Shown piece by piece: positions 50,675 through 60,691 of a stretch of DNA of 64,000 bases. Source of the stretch: Streptomyces sp. NBC_01255 (GTDB lineage Bacteria > Actinomycetota > Actinomycetes > Streptomycetales > Streptomycetaceae); NCBI RefSeq assembly GCF_036226445.1, contig NZ_CP108474.1, positions 2,046,001 to 2,110,000 of the forward strand, written 5' to 3'. The notes beneath the pieces are model-generated. The model did no database searches. It worked only from the letters and a program-made list of their open reading frames with translations, and had not been told where the DNA came from. A program made the position numbers and the translations under genes. Numbering within the stretch: position 1 is the first letter of the stretch; each line of letters starts with the position of its first letter.

Positions 50675-51757
50675 TCAGCCCACGGGGCGCCAGCTCTCCA
50701 GCAGGAGGCCGTCCGCCGCGGCCTTCTGGCGCGTGGTGATCAGCGTCCCCCCGCCGGCCAGGGCCATCGCGACCAGGCGGCCGTCGAGCCCCCGGGTGAG
50801 GACCGTCGCCAGCTGCCCGCGCGGCTCCCCGGTCTCCGACCAGCGCGCGCCCGACTCCTCCTGCTCGCTCGGGTAGGCGGCGAGGGCGAGCCGGCCGTCG
50901 GCCGACTGCTGGGCGAGGACCGTGCAGTCGAAGCCGTCGATCAGACAGCGGGTCGCGGCCAGCCGGCCCGTGCCGATCGCGTCGGCGAGGCGCGTCGGCG
51001 CCAGGCCGCGTCCCGGGGACCAGGCGCGGACGCCGCCGTCCTTGTCGCAGTAGAAGAGCGTCACATGGCCCGAGGGGCCGGTCACCGCGGCGAGCGTGCC
51101 GGGGGCCGCCTCCGCGGGCACCACGTCCTGGCGGACGGGCTTGGCCCCGGGCTCCTCCTGGACATAGCGGAGCAGGCCCTTCGCGGTCGCGGTGAGGAGC
51201 TCGACGCGTCCCTGGCCGTTGACCGCCGCGACCGGGGACGCGTCGGTGCCCGAGCCGTGCAGGTCCCACCACGGGTGCCAGCCGCCCGCGTCCTTCTGCG
51301 CCCGGACGCTCAGCCCGCCGCCGCCGTTCCGTACGAAGGCGTACGCGCGGCCCTGGGCGTCCACGGCGACGGCCGGGTTGCCCGTCCACGGCCCCTTGCC
51401 GTTCGAGTGGCCGATCGAGCGCCACGCGACGGCCGGACGGCCCGTCTGGAACTGGATGCTGTGCACCAGCTCGACATGTCCCTCGTCCCCGGCCGTGGGC
51501 CGCAGACCGACGAGGTGGACGTAGCGGTCGGCGCCCTGGCCGACCGCGAGGAAGGGTGTCAGACCGTCGCCGCCGAGGGAGACGGGTCCGCTCCAGCCGC
51601 CGTCGGGCTCCTCGGTCCAGCGCACGACCTCGCCGTCCCGGGGCAGGTACACGCTGAACCGTCCCTCCTCCCCTCTGGTCAGCCAGCCGCCCTGGAGGAG
51701 AGGGGCGGAAGTGGAACCGTGGGCAGAGGCTGTGGGGGCCTGGGATCGATTCGCCAT
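50675..51757 (-). CDS. PLL-like/propeller repeat protein, unknown function
   Basis: A 360-residue protein without a signal peptide. It contains at least five divergent blade-like repeats, each with a pattern such as AVAVDAQGRAYAFVRNGGG, WRSIG or PVAAVNGQGRVELLTATA, the WD/PLL-lectin style with G.-P... and aromatic ends. It resembles bacterial fucose-lectin or tectonin-like propellers. Function not known. ATG at 51757; the open frame continues upstream but with unrelated low-complexity sequence. Confidence 0.7.
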   Translation of the reverse strand: MANRSQAPTASAHGSTSAPLLQGGWLTRGEEGRFSVYLPRDGEVVRWTEEPDGGWSGPVSLGGDGLTPFLAVGQGADRYVHLVGLRPTAGDEGHVELVHSIQFQTGRPAVAWRSIGHSNGKGPWTGNPAVAVDAQGRAYAFVRNGGGGLSVRAQKDAGGWHPWWDLHGSGTDASPVAAVNGQGRVELLTATAKGLLRYVQEEPGAKPVRQDVVPAEAAPGTLAAVTGPSGHVTLFYCDKDGGVRAWSPGRGLAPTRLADAIGTGRLAATRCLIDGFDCTVLAQQSADGRLALAAYPSEQEESGARWSETGEPRGQLATVLTRGLDGRLVAMALAGGGTLITTRQKAAADGLLLESWRPVG

Positions 51758-51853
51758 GGGGGGATCCAGCGCTCCGGTCGTCGGGGGAGTTCGGGTACGA
51801 ACCGACTGTAGTCGCCCGCCCGAACCCCGCTGCCCGCCCGGTGCCTTGCCCGC

Positions 51854-53368
51854 TCAGTACTTCGCTTCCCGGCCCTCCCGGCCCAACCGGCTGTGCCCGC
51901 GCCCGTACAGGAAGTACACGACGATGCCGATCGCCATCCACACGGCGAAGCGGAACCAGGTCTCGCCCGGCAGATTGAGCATCAGCCAGAGCGAGGCCGC
52001 GATGGAGAGGCACGGCAGCACCGGCACCCAGGGGGTGCGGAAGGCGCGGTGCAGGTCGGGGCGGGTCCGGCGGAGCACCATGACGCCGACGGCCACCATG
52101 ACGAAGGCGAAGAGCGTGCCGATGTTCACCAGGGTCGCGAGCTCGTTGATGCTCGTGAAGCCGGCGACGATGGCGATGATCACGCCGAGGAGGATCGTCG
52201 GGCGGTACGGGGTCTTGAACTTCGGGTGCGTGACGGAGAAGAAGCGCGGCAGCAGGCCGTCGCGGCTCATCGCGAAGAACACGCGGGTCTGGCCGAGGAG
52301 CAGGATCAGACAGACCGTGGTGAGGCCGACGGCGGCGCCGAAGCTGATCACGCCCGCGTAGAAGGGATGCCCTGCGGCCTTGAAGGCGTCGGCGAGCGGG
52401 GCGCTCACGGAGAGCTCCGTGTAGTGCTGCATGCCGGTGACGACGAGTGCCACGGCCACGTACAGCACGGTGCAGATGAGGAGGGAGCCGAGGATGCCCC
52501 GGGGCATGTCCCGCTGCGGCAGCTTGGTCTCCTCGGCGGCGGTGGCCACCACGTCGAAGCCGATGAAGGCGAAGAAGACGACCGAGGCGGCGGTGAAGAT
52601 GCCCATCACGCCGAAGTTGGTCGGCTCGTAGCCGAAGATGAGCTGGACGAGCGGGGAGTCCCAGTTGGAGCCGCCGCCCTCCGGGGTGACGGCCGGCGGG
52701 ATGAAGGGGTCGTAGTTGTCGCCGACGATGAAGAACAGGCCGGCGACGATCACGATCATCACGACGGTCACCTTGATCGCCACGACGACCGCGGTGATCC
52801 GGGCGGAGAGCTTCATGCCCAGGACGAGGATGACGGTCAGCACCAGGACCAGCAGGAACGCCAGGATGTCGAAGGTGCCGCCGACCGCGTCCGGGCCTTC
52901 CAGCGAGGCCGGTAGATGCCAGTCGATGTTGTCCATCAGCGAGCGGACGTAGCCTGACCAGCCGACGGCCACCACCGCCGTACCGAGCGCGAACTCCAGG
53001 ACGAGGTCCCAGCCGATGATCCAGGCGGGCAGCTCGCCGATCGAGGCGTACGCGAAGGTGTACGCCGATCCCGCCACCGGCACCGTCGAGGCGAACTCGG
53101 CGTAGCAGAGGGCGGCGAGGGCGCAGACGATGCCGGCCGCGACGAAGGCGAGGGCCGTCGCCGGTCCCGCGTTCTCCTTGGCCACCTTGCCGGTGAGGAC
53201 GAAGATGCCGGTGCCGATGATGACACCGACGCCGAAGACGGTCAGATCCCAGGCCGACAGGGATTTGCGGAGCGCGTGCTCGGGCTCCTCCGTGTCGCGG
53301 ATCGACTGCTCGACCGACTTGGTCCGGAAGATTCCGGAATTCGCCCGTGGCTGTTGGTCCGTACTCAC
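51854..53368 (-). CDS. APC-family amino acid permease
   Basis: A 504-residue membrane transporter with 12 predicted TM helices. Signature segments are AWDLTVFGVGVIIGTGIFVL (TM1, GIG motif), AALCYAEFASTVPVAGSAY, and GFDVVATAAEETKLPQRDMP; the C-terminal end is cationic. It resembles the CAT/YfnA cationic or branched amino acid permeases. The substrate is not determined. GTG at 53368 after GGAGGTGCCAGG. Confidence 0.9.
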   Translation of the reverse strand: MSTDQQPRANSGIFRTKSVEQSIRDTEEPEHALRKSLSAWDLTVFGVGVIIGTGIFVLTGKVAKENAGPATALAFVAAGIVCALAALCYAEFASTVPVAGSAYTFAYASIGELPAWIIGWDLVLEFALGTAVVAVGWSGYVRSLMDNIDWHLPASLEGPDAVGGTFDILAFLLVLVLTVILVLGMKLSARITAVVVAIKVTVVMIVIVAGLFFIVGDNYDPFIPPAVTPEGGGSNWDSPLVQLIFGYEPTNFGVMGIFTAASVVFFAFIGFDVVATAAEETKLPQRDMPRGILGSLLICTVLYVAVALVVTGMQHYTELSVSAPLADAFKAAGHPFYAGVISFGAAVGLTTVCLILLLGQTRVFFAMSRDGLLPRFFSVTHPKFKTPYRPTILLGVIIAIVAGFTSINELATLVNIGTLFAFVMVAVGVMVLRRTRPDLHRAFRTPWVPVLPCLSIAASLWLMLNLPGETWFRFAVWMAIGIVVYFLYGRGHSRLGREGREAKY

Positions 53369-53469
53369 CCTGGCACCTCCGCGCCGTGCCTGACGTCGAT
53401 CTCGGAGCCTCCGTGGACGGGAGGCTGAGATGACGCCTGCCCGCAGAACGTCAGAAATGCACGCGAAAA

Positions 53470-53505
53470 GGCCGGTCGGCACCCGGGAGGGTGAACCGAC
53501 CGGCC
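53470..53505 (-). terminator. Stem-loop after dxs
   Basis: Ten-bp arms ggccggtcgg and ccgaccggcc with a 16-base loop, 41 bases past the dxs stop. Confidence 0.75.
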
Positions 53506-53545
53506 CAAAGGTTACGCAGTGTGACCGGAATGCGCTGGTGCGGAC

Positions 53546-55465
53546 TCAGTCGCGCGCGGGCTCCACGGCCTTCGCGCTGGTCTCGAACCGACCGTCGAGA
53601 CGCGAGACCAGACCGGTGACCTGGCGGGCGATGTCCGGGGCGGTCAGCCCGATCTCGGCCATGACCTCGGCGCGCGAGGCGTGGTCGAGGAAGCGCGGCG
53701 GGATGCCGAAGTCACGCAGCGGCACGTCCACGCCGGCGTCGCGCAGCGCCTGCGCGACGGCCGAGCCGACACCGCCCACGCGGCTGTTGTCCTCGACGGT
53801 GACGACGACCCGGTGGCCCTCGGCGAGCGGGGCGAGGGCCTCGTCGACGGGCTTGACCCAGCGGGGGTCGACCACGGTGGTGGAGATGCCGTGGTTGTCG
53901 AGCAGGTCGGCGATCTCCAGGCACATGGGCGCCAGGGCGCCCACGGAGACCAGGAGGACGTCCGGCCGGTCGCTGCCGGGCTCGCGGAGCACGTCCATGC
54001 CGCCGACGCGGCGCAGGGCCGGTACGGCGGGGCCGACGGCGCCCTTGGAGAAGCGGACCACGGTCGGGGCGTCGGTGACCTCGACGGCCTCGCGCAGCTG
54101 GGCGCGGACCTGGTCGGCGTCGCGCGGCGCGGCGAGCCGCAGACCGGGCACGACCTGGAGGATCGACATGTCCCACATGCCGTTGTGGGAGGCGCCGTCG
54201 GTGCCGGTGACGCCGGCCCTGTCCAGGACGAAGGTGACGCCGCACTTGTGCAGGGCCACGTCCATCAGGACCTGGTCGAAGGCGCGGTTGAGGAAGGTCG
54301 CGTAGACCGCGAAGACGGGGTGCACCCCGCCGGTGGCGAGGCCGGCCGCGGAGACCGCGGCGTGCTGCTCGGCGATGCCGACGTCGTACACCCGGTCGGG
54401 GAAGGCCTTGGCGAACTTGTCGAGGCCGACGGGCTGGAGCATGGCCGCGGTGATCGCGACGATGTCCGCGCGCTCCTTGCCGAGCTCGACCATCTCCTGG
54501 GCGAAGACGCCCGTCCAGTCGGCACCGGAGGAGGAGATCGGCAGGCCGGTGTCGGGGTGGATCTTGCCGACGGCGTGGAAGCGGTCGGCCTCGTCCTGGA
54601 GCGCCGGCTGGTAGCCGCGGCCCTTCTCGGTGAGGCAGTGGACGATGACCGGGCCGCCGAAGCGCTTGGCGCGGGTCAGCGCGGACTCCAGGGCCTCGAT
54701 GTCGTGGCCGTCGATGGGGCCGACGTACTTGAGGCCGAGGTCCTCGAACATGCCCTGAGGGGCGATGAAGTCCTTGAGGCCCTTCTTGGCGCCGTGCAGG
54801 GTCTCGTAGAGCGGCTTCCCGACGACCGGGGTGCGCTCCAGGATGTCCTTGCCGCGGGCGAGGAAACGCTCGTACCCGTCGGTGGTGCGCAGGGTCGCCA
54901 GGTGGTTGGCGAGGCCGCCGATGGTCGGGGCGTAGGAGCGCTCGTTGTCGTTGACGACGATGACGAGCGGGCGGTCCTTGGCGGCGGCGATGTTGTTCAG
55001 CGCCTCCCAGGCCATGCCGCCCGTGAGGGCTCCGTCGCCGATGACGGCGACGACGTGGTCGTCCTTCTTCAGGACCTCGTTGGCCTTGGCGAGGCCGTCG
55101 GCCCAGCCGAGGACCGTCGAGGCGTGCGAGTTCTCGATCACGTCGTGGTCGGACTCCGCCTGCGAGGGGTAGCCGGACAGGCCGCCCTTCATCTTGAGCT
55201 TGGAGAAGTCCTGGCGGCCCGTGAGCAGCTTGTGGACGTAGCTCTGGTGTCCGGTGTCCCAGAGGACCTTGTCCTTCGGGGAGTCGAACACGCGGTGCAG
55301 GGCGATGGTCAGCTCCACCACACCGAGGTTGGGGCCGAGGTGCCCGCCGGTCTTGGAGACGGCGTCCACGAGGAACGTCCTGATCTCGTTGGCCAGCTGG
55401 TCCAGCTGTTCCGGGGAAAGCCGGTCCAGGTCTCGCGGTCCCCTGATACGGGTCAGCAGAGCCAC
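53546..55465 (-). CDS. dxs: 1-deoxy-D-xylulose-5-phosphate synthase
   Basis: A 639-residue thiamine-diphosphate enzyme that joins pyruvate and glyceraldehyde 3-phosphate in the first step of the MEP isoprenoid pathway. The ThDP motif is [18 protein letters not shown]; other DXS features are [32 protein letters not shown] and [15 protein letters not shown]. Normal family length. GTG at 55465 with AAGGAGG at good spacing. Streptomyces often carries two dxs genes; this would be the one near xylFGH. Confidence 0.96.
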   Translation of the reverse strand: MALLTRIRGPRDLDRLSPEQLDQLANEIRTFLVDAVSKTGGHLGPNLGVVELTIALHRVFDSPKDKVLWDTGHQSYVHKLLTGRQDFSKLKMKGGLSGYPSQAESDHDVIENSHASTVLGWADGLAKANEVLKKDDHVVAVIGDGALTGGMAWEALNNIAAAKDRPLVIVVNDNERSYAPTIGGLANHLATLRTTDGYERFLARGKDILERTPVVGKPLYETLHGAKKGLKDFIAPQGMFEDLGLKYVGPIDGHDIEALESALTRAKRFGGPVIVHCLTEKGRGYQPALQDEADRFHAVGKIHPDTGLPISSSGADWTGVFAQEMVELGKERADIVAITAAMLQPVGLDKFAKAFPDRVYDVGIAEQHAAVSAAGLATGGVHPVFAVYATFLNRAFDQVLMDVALHKCGVTFVLDRAGVTGTDGASHNGMWDMSILQVVPGLRLAAPRDADQVRAQLREAVEVTDAPTVVRFSKGAVGPAVPALRRVGGMDVLREPGSDRPDVLLVSVGALAPMCLEIADLLDNHGISTTVVDPRWVKPVDEALAPLAEGHRVVVTVEDNSRVGGVGSAVAQALRDAGVDVPLRDFGIPPRFLDHASRAEVMAEIGLTAPDIARQVTGLVSRLDGRFETSAKAVEPARD

Positions 55466-55630
55466 CCGTGCCTCCTTGCGTTTGAGCTGGTCGAGCTTGC
55501 CGGTTTGTCGAGTCTAATGTTCCGTCTTGGATCGTGGGCATCGGGCCAGGGGGTGAGGCGTCACCCTCATGGCGGACATCCCGCTGATCTGTACGGCTCT
55601 GTACGCGCTGGTGCACTGCTCCGGACGCAG

Positions 55631-55666
55631 CAGTGCCCGGCGCCGGTTTCGCGGCGCCGGACACTG
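55631..55666 (-). terminator. Terminator of the xylFGH operon
   Basis: cagtg-c-ccggcgccg pairs with cggcgccgg-a-cactg around a 6-base loop (gtttcg): 14 of 15 stem positions match. It starts 27 bases past the xylH stop. The rest of 55466-55692 contains only the dxs upstream region. Confidence 0.85.
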
Positions 55667-55692
55667 TGGCGAGCGTTACGCACGGGACGACC

Positions 55693-56994
55693 CTACGCGC
55701 GGCCGGCCGTCTTCTGCGTCTTGCGGGAGACCGAGTCGATGATCACGGCGATGAGCAGGACCGCTCCGGTGATCATGTACTGGATCGCGTTCGAGGACAG
55801 GTTCATCTGGTTGAGGCCCTGGACGATCGACTGGATGACCAGGATGCCGAGGAGCGCCGACCAGACCTTGCCGCGTCCGCCGAAGAGGGACGTGCCGCCG
55901 ATGACCGCCGCGGCGATGCACATCATCAGCTGGTTGCCGCCGCCGAGGGAGCGGTCGGCGCCGCCGGTCGCGGAGGCGAGGAAGAGGCCGCCGATCGCGC
56001 CCATGGTGCCGGAGATCATGAAGACCGAGATCCGGATCCACGAGACGTTGATGCCGGCGCGGCGGGCTGCCTCGATGCCGCCGCCGACCGCGAAGACCTG
56101 ACGGCCGTACGTGGTGCGGCGCAGCACGAAGTCGGTGACCAGCAGGATCACCAGGAAGATCACCAGGGAGAGCGGGAGGCCCTGCTCCTGGTTGAAGCCG
56201 TACGCGGCGACGAGGACCAGGACCGCCAGGACGGCGGTGCGCAGGATGATCTCGCTCTGCGGGCGGTGCGGCAGCTCGGCCGCCTTGCGGCGGCGGGAGT
56301 CGCGCAGCTGGGCGAGGTAGAAGGCGGCGACGACGGCCACGGCGAGGCCGTAGGCGGCGGCGACGTCGGAGAAGTAGTACTTCGTGAGGTCGCCGACGAA
56401 GCTGCCGATCGGGGTGGGGATGGTGGACCGGTCGCCCATGACCCAGGTCTGCAGGCCCGCCCAGCCGAGGAAGCCGGCGAGGGTGACGACGAAGGCGGGC
56501 ACGCCGATCTTGGCGAAGACCAGGCCGTGGAAGGCGCCGATCAGGGTGCCGGAGAGGATGCCGAGGACGATCGCGAGGCCGTCCGGCATGTCCGTGCCGA
56601 GGACACCCCAGACCGCGCCGGCCAGGCCCGCCACGGAGCCGACGGCGAGGTCGATCTCGCCGAGCAGCAGGACGAAGACGATGCCGACGGCCATGATGCC
56701 GGGGCCGACCGCGTACAGCGTGATCTGGTCGAGGTTGTACGAGGTGATGAAGTTGCCGGTGAGGGCCTGGAAGACGATGCCGATGACGATGAGGCCGACG
56801 ACGACCGGGAGCGAGCCGATCTCGCCGGAGCGGATCTTGCGCTTGAACTCGTCGACGTAGCCCTTGAGGCCCTGCTGGCGGACGAGGAGGCGGGGGTCGA
56901 CGGCGGGGATCGCCGCGGCGGCCGGGGCGTCCTCGCCCGTACGGGGGTCGGGCACGGCGGCCTGGTCGCTCGCGGTGGAAGGGGTCTTGCTCAC
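55693..56994 (-). CDS. xylH: Sugar ABC transporter permease (XylH-like)
   Basis: A 433-residue permease of the ribose/xylose class with about 10-12 TM helices and the family EAxxxAG-like loop (AVGGGIEAARRAGINVSWIR). A cytoplasmic N-terminal tail of about 60 residues precedes TM1. It forms the channel for the XylG ATPase and the XylF binding protein. GTG at 56994 overlaps the xylG stop as GTGA. Close orthologues lie between dxs and rok7B7 in S. coelicolor (SCO6011 by memory). Confidence 0.9.
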   Translation of the reverse strand: MSKTPSTASDQAAVPDPRTGEDAPAAAAIPAVDPRLLVRQQGLKGYVDEFKRKIRSGEIGSLPVVVGLIVIGIVFQALTGNFITSYNLDQITLYAVGPGIMAVGIVFVLLLGEIDLAVGSVAGLAGAVWGVLGTDMPDGLAIVLGILSGTLIGAFHGLVFAKIGVPAFVVTLAGFLGWAGLQTWVMGDRSTIPTPIGSFVGDLTKYYFSDVAAAYGLAVAVVAAFYLAQLRDSRRRKAAELPHRPQSEIILRTAVLAVLVLVAAYGFNQEQGLPLSLVIFLVILLVTDFVLRRTTYGRQVFAVGGGIEAARRAGINVSWIRISVFMISGTMGAIGGLFLASATGGADRSLGGGNQLMMCIAAAVIGGTSLFGGRGKVWSALLGILVIQSIVQGLNQMNLSSNAIQYMITGAVLLIAVIIDSVSRKTQKTAGRA

Positions 56995-57770
56995 TTCGCT
57001 ACCTCCGCGTTGCGCGCCTGGCGTCGGGTCACGGCGTTGTCCGTGGCTCCCGTGATCGCGGCGATGATCTCTTCGTGCGTGGTGGTGGCCACCGGGAAGG
57101 TGCCGTTGTTCCGGCCCAGGCGCAGCACCGCGACGGTGTCGGCCACGGCCTTGACGTCGGCCATGTTGTGGCTGATGAGGATGACGCCGAGACCCTGCTC
57201 GCGCAGCCGCTCGACCAGGTCGAGGACCTGCGCGGTCTGCTCGACGCCGAGGGCGGCGGTCGGCTCGTCCAGGATCACGATCTTGGGATTGCCGACGAGG
57301 GCGCGCGCGATGGCGACGACCTGCCGCTGGCCGCCGGAGAGGGCGGCGACGGGGATGCGGACGCTGGGGATGCGGATGGAGAGGGTCGAGAGGAGGTCCT
57401 TCGCCCGCTTCTCCATGGCGACCTCGTCGAGGACGCCGCCCTTCTTGATCTCGCGGCCGAGGAACAGGTTGGCGACGACGTCGAGGTTGTCGCAGAGCGC
57501 GAGGTCCTGGTAGACGGTCGCGACACCGAGGTTCTGGGAGTCGTGGGGGCGGTTGATCTCGACCGGCTCGCCCTCCCACTCGATGGTGCCCTCGTCGATG
57601 GGGTGCACGCCGGCGATCGTCTTGACGAGCGTCGACTTGCCCGCTCCGTTGTCGCCGACGAGCGCGACGACCTCTCCTGCGTGGACTTCGAGATCGACAC
57701 CGGAGAGGACCTGAACCGCTCCGAACCGCTTGAAGATCCCGCGCAACGCCAACACGGGCGTCTGGGACAC
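56991..57770 (-). CDS. xylG: Sugar ABC transporter ATP-binding protein (XylG-like, single domain)
   Basis: A 259-residue ATPase with Walker A GDNGAGKST at 39-47, signature ALSGGQRQ, Walker B VILDEPTAALG, and switch His ISHN. Unlike E. coli XylG it has one nucleotide-binding domain, as is usual in Streptomyces. GTG at 57770 with AAGGAG 9 bases upstream. It lies downstream of xylF across a 333-base gap that has no gene but holds one hairpin. Confidence 0.92.
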   Translation of the reverse strand: MSQTPVLALRGIFKRFGAVQVLSGVDLEVHAGEVVALVGDNGAGKSTLVKTIAGVHPIDEGTIEWEGEPVEINRPHDSQNLGVATVYQDLALCDNLDVVANLFLGREIKKGGVLDEVAMEKRAKDLLSTLSIRIPSVRIPVAALSGGQRQVVAIARALVGNPKIVILDEPTAALGVEQTAQVLDLVERLREQGLGVILISHNMADVKAVADTVAVLRLGRNNGTFPVATTTHEEIIAAITGATDNAVTRRQARNAEVAK

Positions 57771-58055
57771 GTGAACCAACTCCTTCGCCGCCGTTGCGGC
57801 GGCGGGCCTGGCGCGCCGCCCGGGCGGCGCCGAAATCTGAGGGGGGCTTGCACGTCCGGCTCCCGGACCGACAGCGGGGTCTGGGTCGGCCGGGAACCGG
57901 ACGGCGTGGGTGGGGACGGAGCCCGTTCGTGGCGCGTCCGACGCCGCGCGCTCCTTCACCTCTTGCACGTGACGTCCGGCCGGGAGGGCCGGTCGTACGG
58001 GCGGGGAGGCGGGGACGGGGCGGTCGTACGCGGTCACGGGGACCGTCGCCGGGGG

Positions 58056-58078
58056 GCCGGGCCCTCGCGGGGCCCGGC
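58056..58078 (-). terminator. Stem-loop in the xylF-xylG gap (attenuator or stabiliser)
   Basis: gccgggccc-tcgcg-gggcccggc, a perfect 9-bp stem 26 bases past the xylF stop. Such hairpins often leave more binding-protein message than transporter message. The remaining gap to 57771 is G/C-rich without an ORF. Confidence 0.7.
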
Positions 58079-58103
58079 GGGGCTCAGGACGAGACCCGGA
58101 GGG

Positions 58104-59168
58104 TTACTTGATGCCCAGCTCGGTGCACTTGGCGGCGAGGTCCGCGGTGCAGACGTCGGCGGCCTTGTAGATGCCGTCGGCGATCACCGTGGTCTGGATG
58201 TTGGTCTTGTCGACCACGACCGGCGGGAACAGCGTGGAGGGCACGCCGTCGGTCGCGCCCTGGGCGCCGAGCTCCTTGCCCTGGAGCAGGTTCACCGCGA
58301 ACTTGGCGGCCTCGGGGGCCAGCTGGAGCGGCGACTTGTAGATCGTGAAGGTCTGCGAGCCGGCGACGATGCGCTGGATGCCCGCGACCTCGGCGTCCTG
58401 GCCGCCGACCGGGACGTTCTTCACGCCGGCGTTCTCGAGGGAGGTGATGATGCCGCCCGCCATGCCGTCGTTGGCGGAGTAGACGGCGCCGATCTTGTCC
58501 TTGCCGACCGAGGAGATCGCGGCGGACATCTTCTCGCCGGCGACCTTCGGGTCCCACTCGCCGGACGCCTCGTAGGCGATCTTGCCGACCTTGCCGTCGA
58601 GCGCGGTGTGGGCGCCCTTCTTGAACAGAGCGGCGTTCGGGTCCTTCTCGTCGCCGTTGATCATCACGACGTTGGCGGTGGCGGCCTTGGGGCCGAGGGC
58701 GGCGAGCAGCGCCTGGCCCTGGAGTTCGCCCACCTTGTTGTTGTCGTGGCTGACGTAGGCGTCGGCGCCCGGGACGGCACGGTCGTACGCGACGACCTTC
58801 ACGCCCTTCGCCTTCGCGTCCTTGACCCAGCCCGCGGCCTTGGCCGAGTCCACCGGGTCGAGGGCGATGACCTTGACGCCGTCGGCGATCAGCTGGTCGA
58901 ACTGCTGCTTCTGCTTGACGACGTCGGAGACGGCATTGTTGTACACGATCTCGCAGTCGGAGCAGGCGGCCTTGACGGCCTTCTCGAACTGCGGCTTGTC
59001 CAGGGCCTCGTAGCGCGAGGTCTTGTTCTCGGGAAGGAGCAGACCGATCTTGGTCGAGCTGCCCTTGTCTTCACTGTCTCCGCCACCGGCCTGGCCACAG
59101 GCGGCGAGCGAGAGGGCCATCGAGACCGCGGCCGTGGCTATGACGGCGCGACGCGTCACTGCGTTCAT
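58104..59168 (-). CDS. xylF: Sugar-binding lipoprotein (XylF-like)
   Basis: A 354-residue periplasmic-binding-protein-type lipoprotein. Signal peptide with lipobox LSLAAC (C24), then the type I sugar-binding fold: KIGLLLPENKTSRYEALDKP, QQFDQLIADGVKVIALDPVD, DRAVPGADAYVSHDNNKVGE, VYSANDGMAGG, GGQDAEVAGIQRIVAGSQTFT. The Asn/Asp/Arg ligand residues match xylose/ribose-binding proteins. ATG at 59168 with GGGAGG upstream. Confidence 0.92.
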   Translation of the reverse strand: MNAVTRRAVIATAAVSMALSLAACGQAGGGDSEDKGSSTKIGLLLPENKTSRYEALDKPQFEKAVKAACSDCEIVYNNAVSDVVKQKQQFDQLIADGVKVIALDPVDSAKAAGWVKDAKAKGVKVVAYDRAVPGADAYVSHDNNKVGELQGQALLAALGPKAATANVVMINGDEKDPNAALFKKGAHTALDGKVGKIAYEASGEWDPKVAGEKMSAAISSVGKDKIGAVYSANDGMAGGIITSLENAGVKNVPVGGQDAEVAGIQRIVAGSQTFTIYKSPLQLAPEAAKFAVNLLQGKELGAQGATDGVPSTLFPPVVVDKTNIQTTVIADGIYKAADVCTADLAAKCTELGIK

Positions 59169-59245
59169 TGGGGTTGCCTCCCTGACGAGGCCGCGACGTT
59201 GCGGCCGAGGATGCACGAAGTCAACTCGGCCGCAACACCGCCGTC

Positions 59246-59260
59246 AAGAAGTAAATTCTT
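59246..59260. promoter_or_regulatory. Dyad upstream of xylF, candidate ROK operator
   Basis: aagaa-gtaaa-ttctt in an AT-rich island within otherwise GC-rich DNA, in the 121-base gap between rok7B7 and xylF. ROK regulators bind AT-rich dyads of this style. A second small dyad (aacgg-ca-ccgtt on the minus strand) lies at about 59271-59282. Confidence 0.45.
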
Positions 59261-59289
59261 AACGAGATGACAACGGTGCCGTTCGTTAT

Positions 59290-60534
59290 CTAAGTGAAGG
59301 CAGGCGTGGAGGTCGGGGCGGCCGTCGGCAGCGGGCTCTCCAACAGGGTCGAATCGCCCATCTCGCTCAGGACGAGGGCGAGGGCGCCGAGCACCTCCGC
59401 GCGCCCGCCGAGCGCCCCCTGGGTCAGCGAGAGCTGCCGGGCGGCGCTGGGGATCGCGTACCGCGAGACGGAGTCCCTGATGGGCGCGAGGACCAGCTCG
59501 CCGGCCTCGGCGAGGTCGCCGCCGAGCACGACCCGGCTGGGGTTGAGGAGGTTGCAGAGGTTGGCGATGCCGCTGCCGATGTGGCGGCCGACGTCGGCGA
59601 TGACCCGGCGGCAGCCGGGGTCGCCCGCCCGGGCCAGCTGGACGACCCGTTCCATGGTCAGGTCCGGGCCGTGGCTGGGCTGGAGGAGCGGCAGGACGTA
59701 GCGGGCGGCGGTGAAGGTCTCCAGGCAGCCGCGGTTGCCGCAGCGGCAGACCGGTCCCGACTCGTCGAGGGTGATGTGCCCGATCTCGCCCGCGGTGCCG
59801 CCGGGCCCGCGGTAGACCCGTCCGTCGATGACGAGGCCGGCGCCGACGCCGCTGGCCACCTTGATGTAGGCGAGGTCCTTGACGCCCCGCCCGCTCCCCC
59901 AGACCAGCTCGCCGAGCGCGCCCAGGTTGGCGTCGTTGTCGACGTGCACGGGGACGCCGAGGCGGCCGGAGAGCTCCTCGGCGGGGTTGATGCCGCTCCA
60001 GCCCGGGAGGATCGAGGTCGAGCCGAGCCTGCCGGAGGAGACGTCGATGGGTCCCGGTACGCCGAGACCGACGCCGATGACCTTGTCGCGGCCGATCCCG
60101 GTGGCCGCGATCAGCCGGGTGACCAGCTGTTCCGCCCGGTCGAAGCCCTCGGCGGCGGAGGCGTCCACGTCGAGCGGCTCGGCCTCCTCGGCCAGGACCT
60201 GGTGGGCGAGGTTGCCGACGGCGACCCGCAGATGCGTGTGGCCGAAATCGACGCCGATGACGATGCCGGCGTCCCCGGAGAGCGAGACGCTGCGGGCCCT
60301 GCGGCCGCCCGCGGAGGTGGGGACGACCTCGACCGTCCCGCCGTCCTTCAGCTCCCGCACGATGTTGGAGACCGTGGCTGCGGACAGGCCCGTCGCCCGG
60401 GCGATCTCCGCCTGGGTGAGCGAGCCGGCCATGCGTACCGCCCGGACGACCCGTTCGAGATTGGCCCTGTGCAGAGACGTCTGCGACCCCGGAGTCTCCA
60501 TCGACTCACTCACTCCCACCGATTTCTCCAACAT
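59290..60534 (-). CDS. rok7B7: ROK family transcriptional regulator
   Basis: A 414-residue ROK regulator. N-terminal HTH at about 38-62 (LTQAEIARATGLSAATVSNIV), then the sugar-kinase-like ROK fold: GVDFGHTHLRVAV, VHVDNDANLGALGE, the zinc motif CRCGNRGCLE, and GGDLAEAGELV. It sits between ngcEFG and xylFGH exactly as rok7B7 does in S. coelicolor, where it affects xylose transport, carbon control and antibiotic production. ATG at 60534; ATG 60501 is an alternative with better spacing from GGGAG. Confidence 0.88.
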   Translation of the reverse strand: MLEKSVGVSESMETPGSQTSLHRANLERVVRAVRMAGSLTQAEIARATGLSAATVSNIVRELKDGGTVEVVPTSAGGRRARSVSLSGDAGIVIGVDFGHTHLRVAVGNLAHQVLAEEAEPLDVDASAAEGFDRAEQLVTRLIAATGIGRDKVIGVGLGVPGPIDVSSGRLGSTSILPGWSGINPAEELSGRLGVPVHVDNDANLGALGELVWGSGRGVKDLAYIKVASGVGAGLVIDGRVYRGPGGTAGEIGHITLDESGPVCRCGNRGCLETFTAARYVLPLLQPSHGPDLTMERVVQLARAGDPGCRRVIADVGRHIGSGIANLCNLLNPSRVVLGGDLAEAGELVLAPIRDSVSRYAIPSAARQLSLTQGALGGRAEVLGALALVLSEMGDSTLLESPLPTAAPTSTPAFT

Positions 60535-60609
60535 GTGAACTCTAAGGGGACGCTTTCGGCTTGCTCCCCGTCAAGACCTTGAGCGGTGGGCTTCGGGTGT
60601 CACGGCACA

Positions 60610-60647
60610 CGAAGGGCCCCCGGCGCGGCGGCGCCGGGGGCCCTTCG
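60610..60647 (-). terminator. Terminator of the ngcEFG operon
   Basis: A perfect 17-bp stem with a 4-base loop (ggcg), 44 bases past the ngcG stop. Confidence 0.92.
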
Positions 60648-60691
60648 GGGCGGGAGAGCGGGCCTTCGGGGCCCTGGTGCGGCTGTCGTGG

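Noticed and set aside
55693..57579. A frame extending xylH upstream through the xylG region
   Set aside because: The extension is out of frame with xylG and has no domain; the GTG at 56994 overlaps the xylG stop in the normal way.
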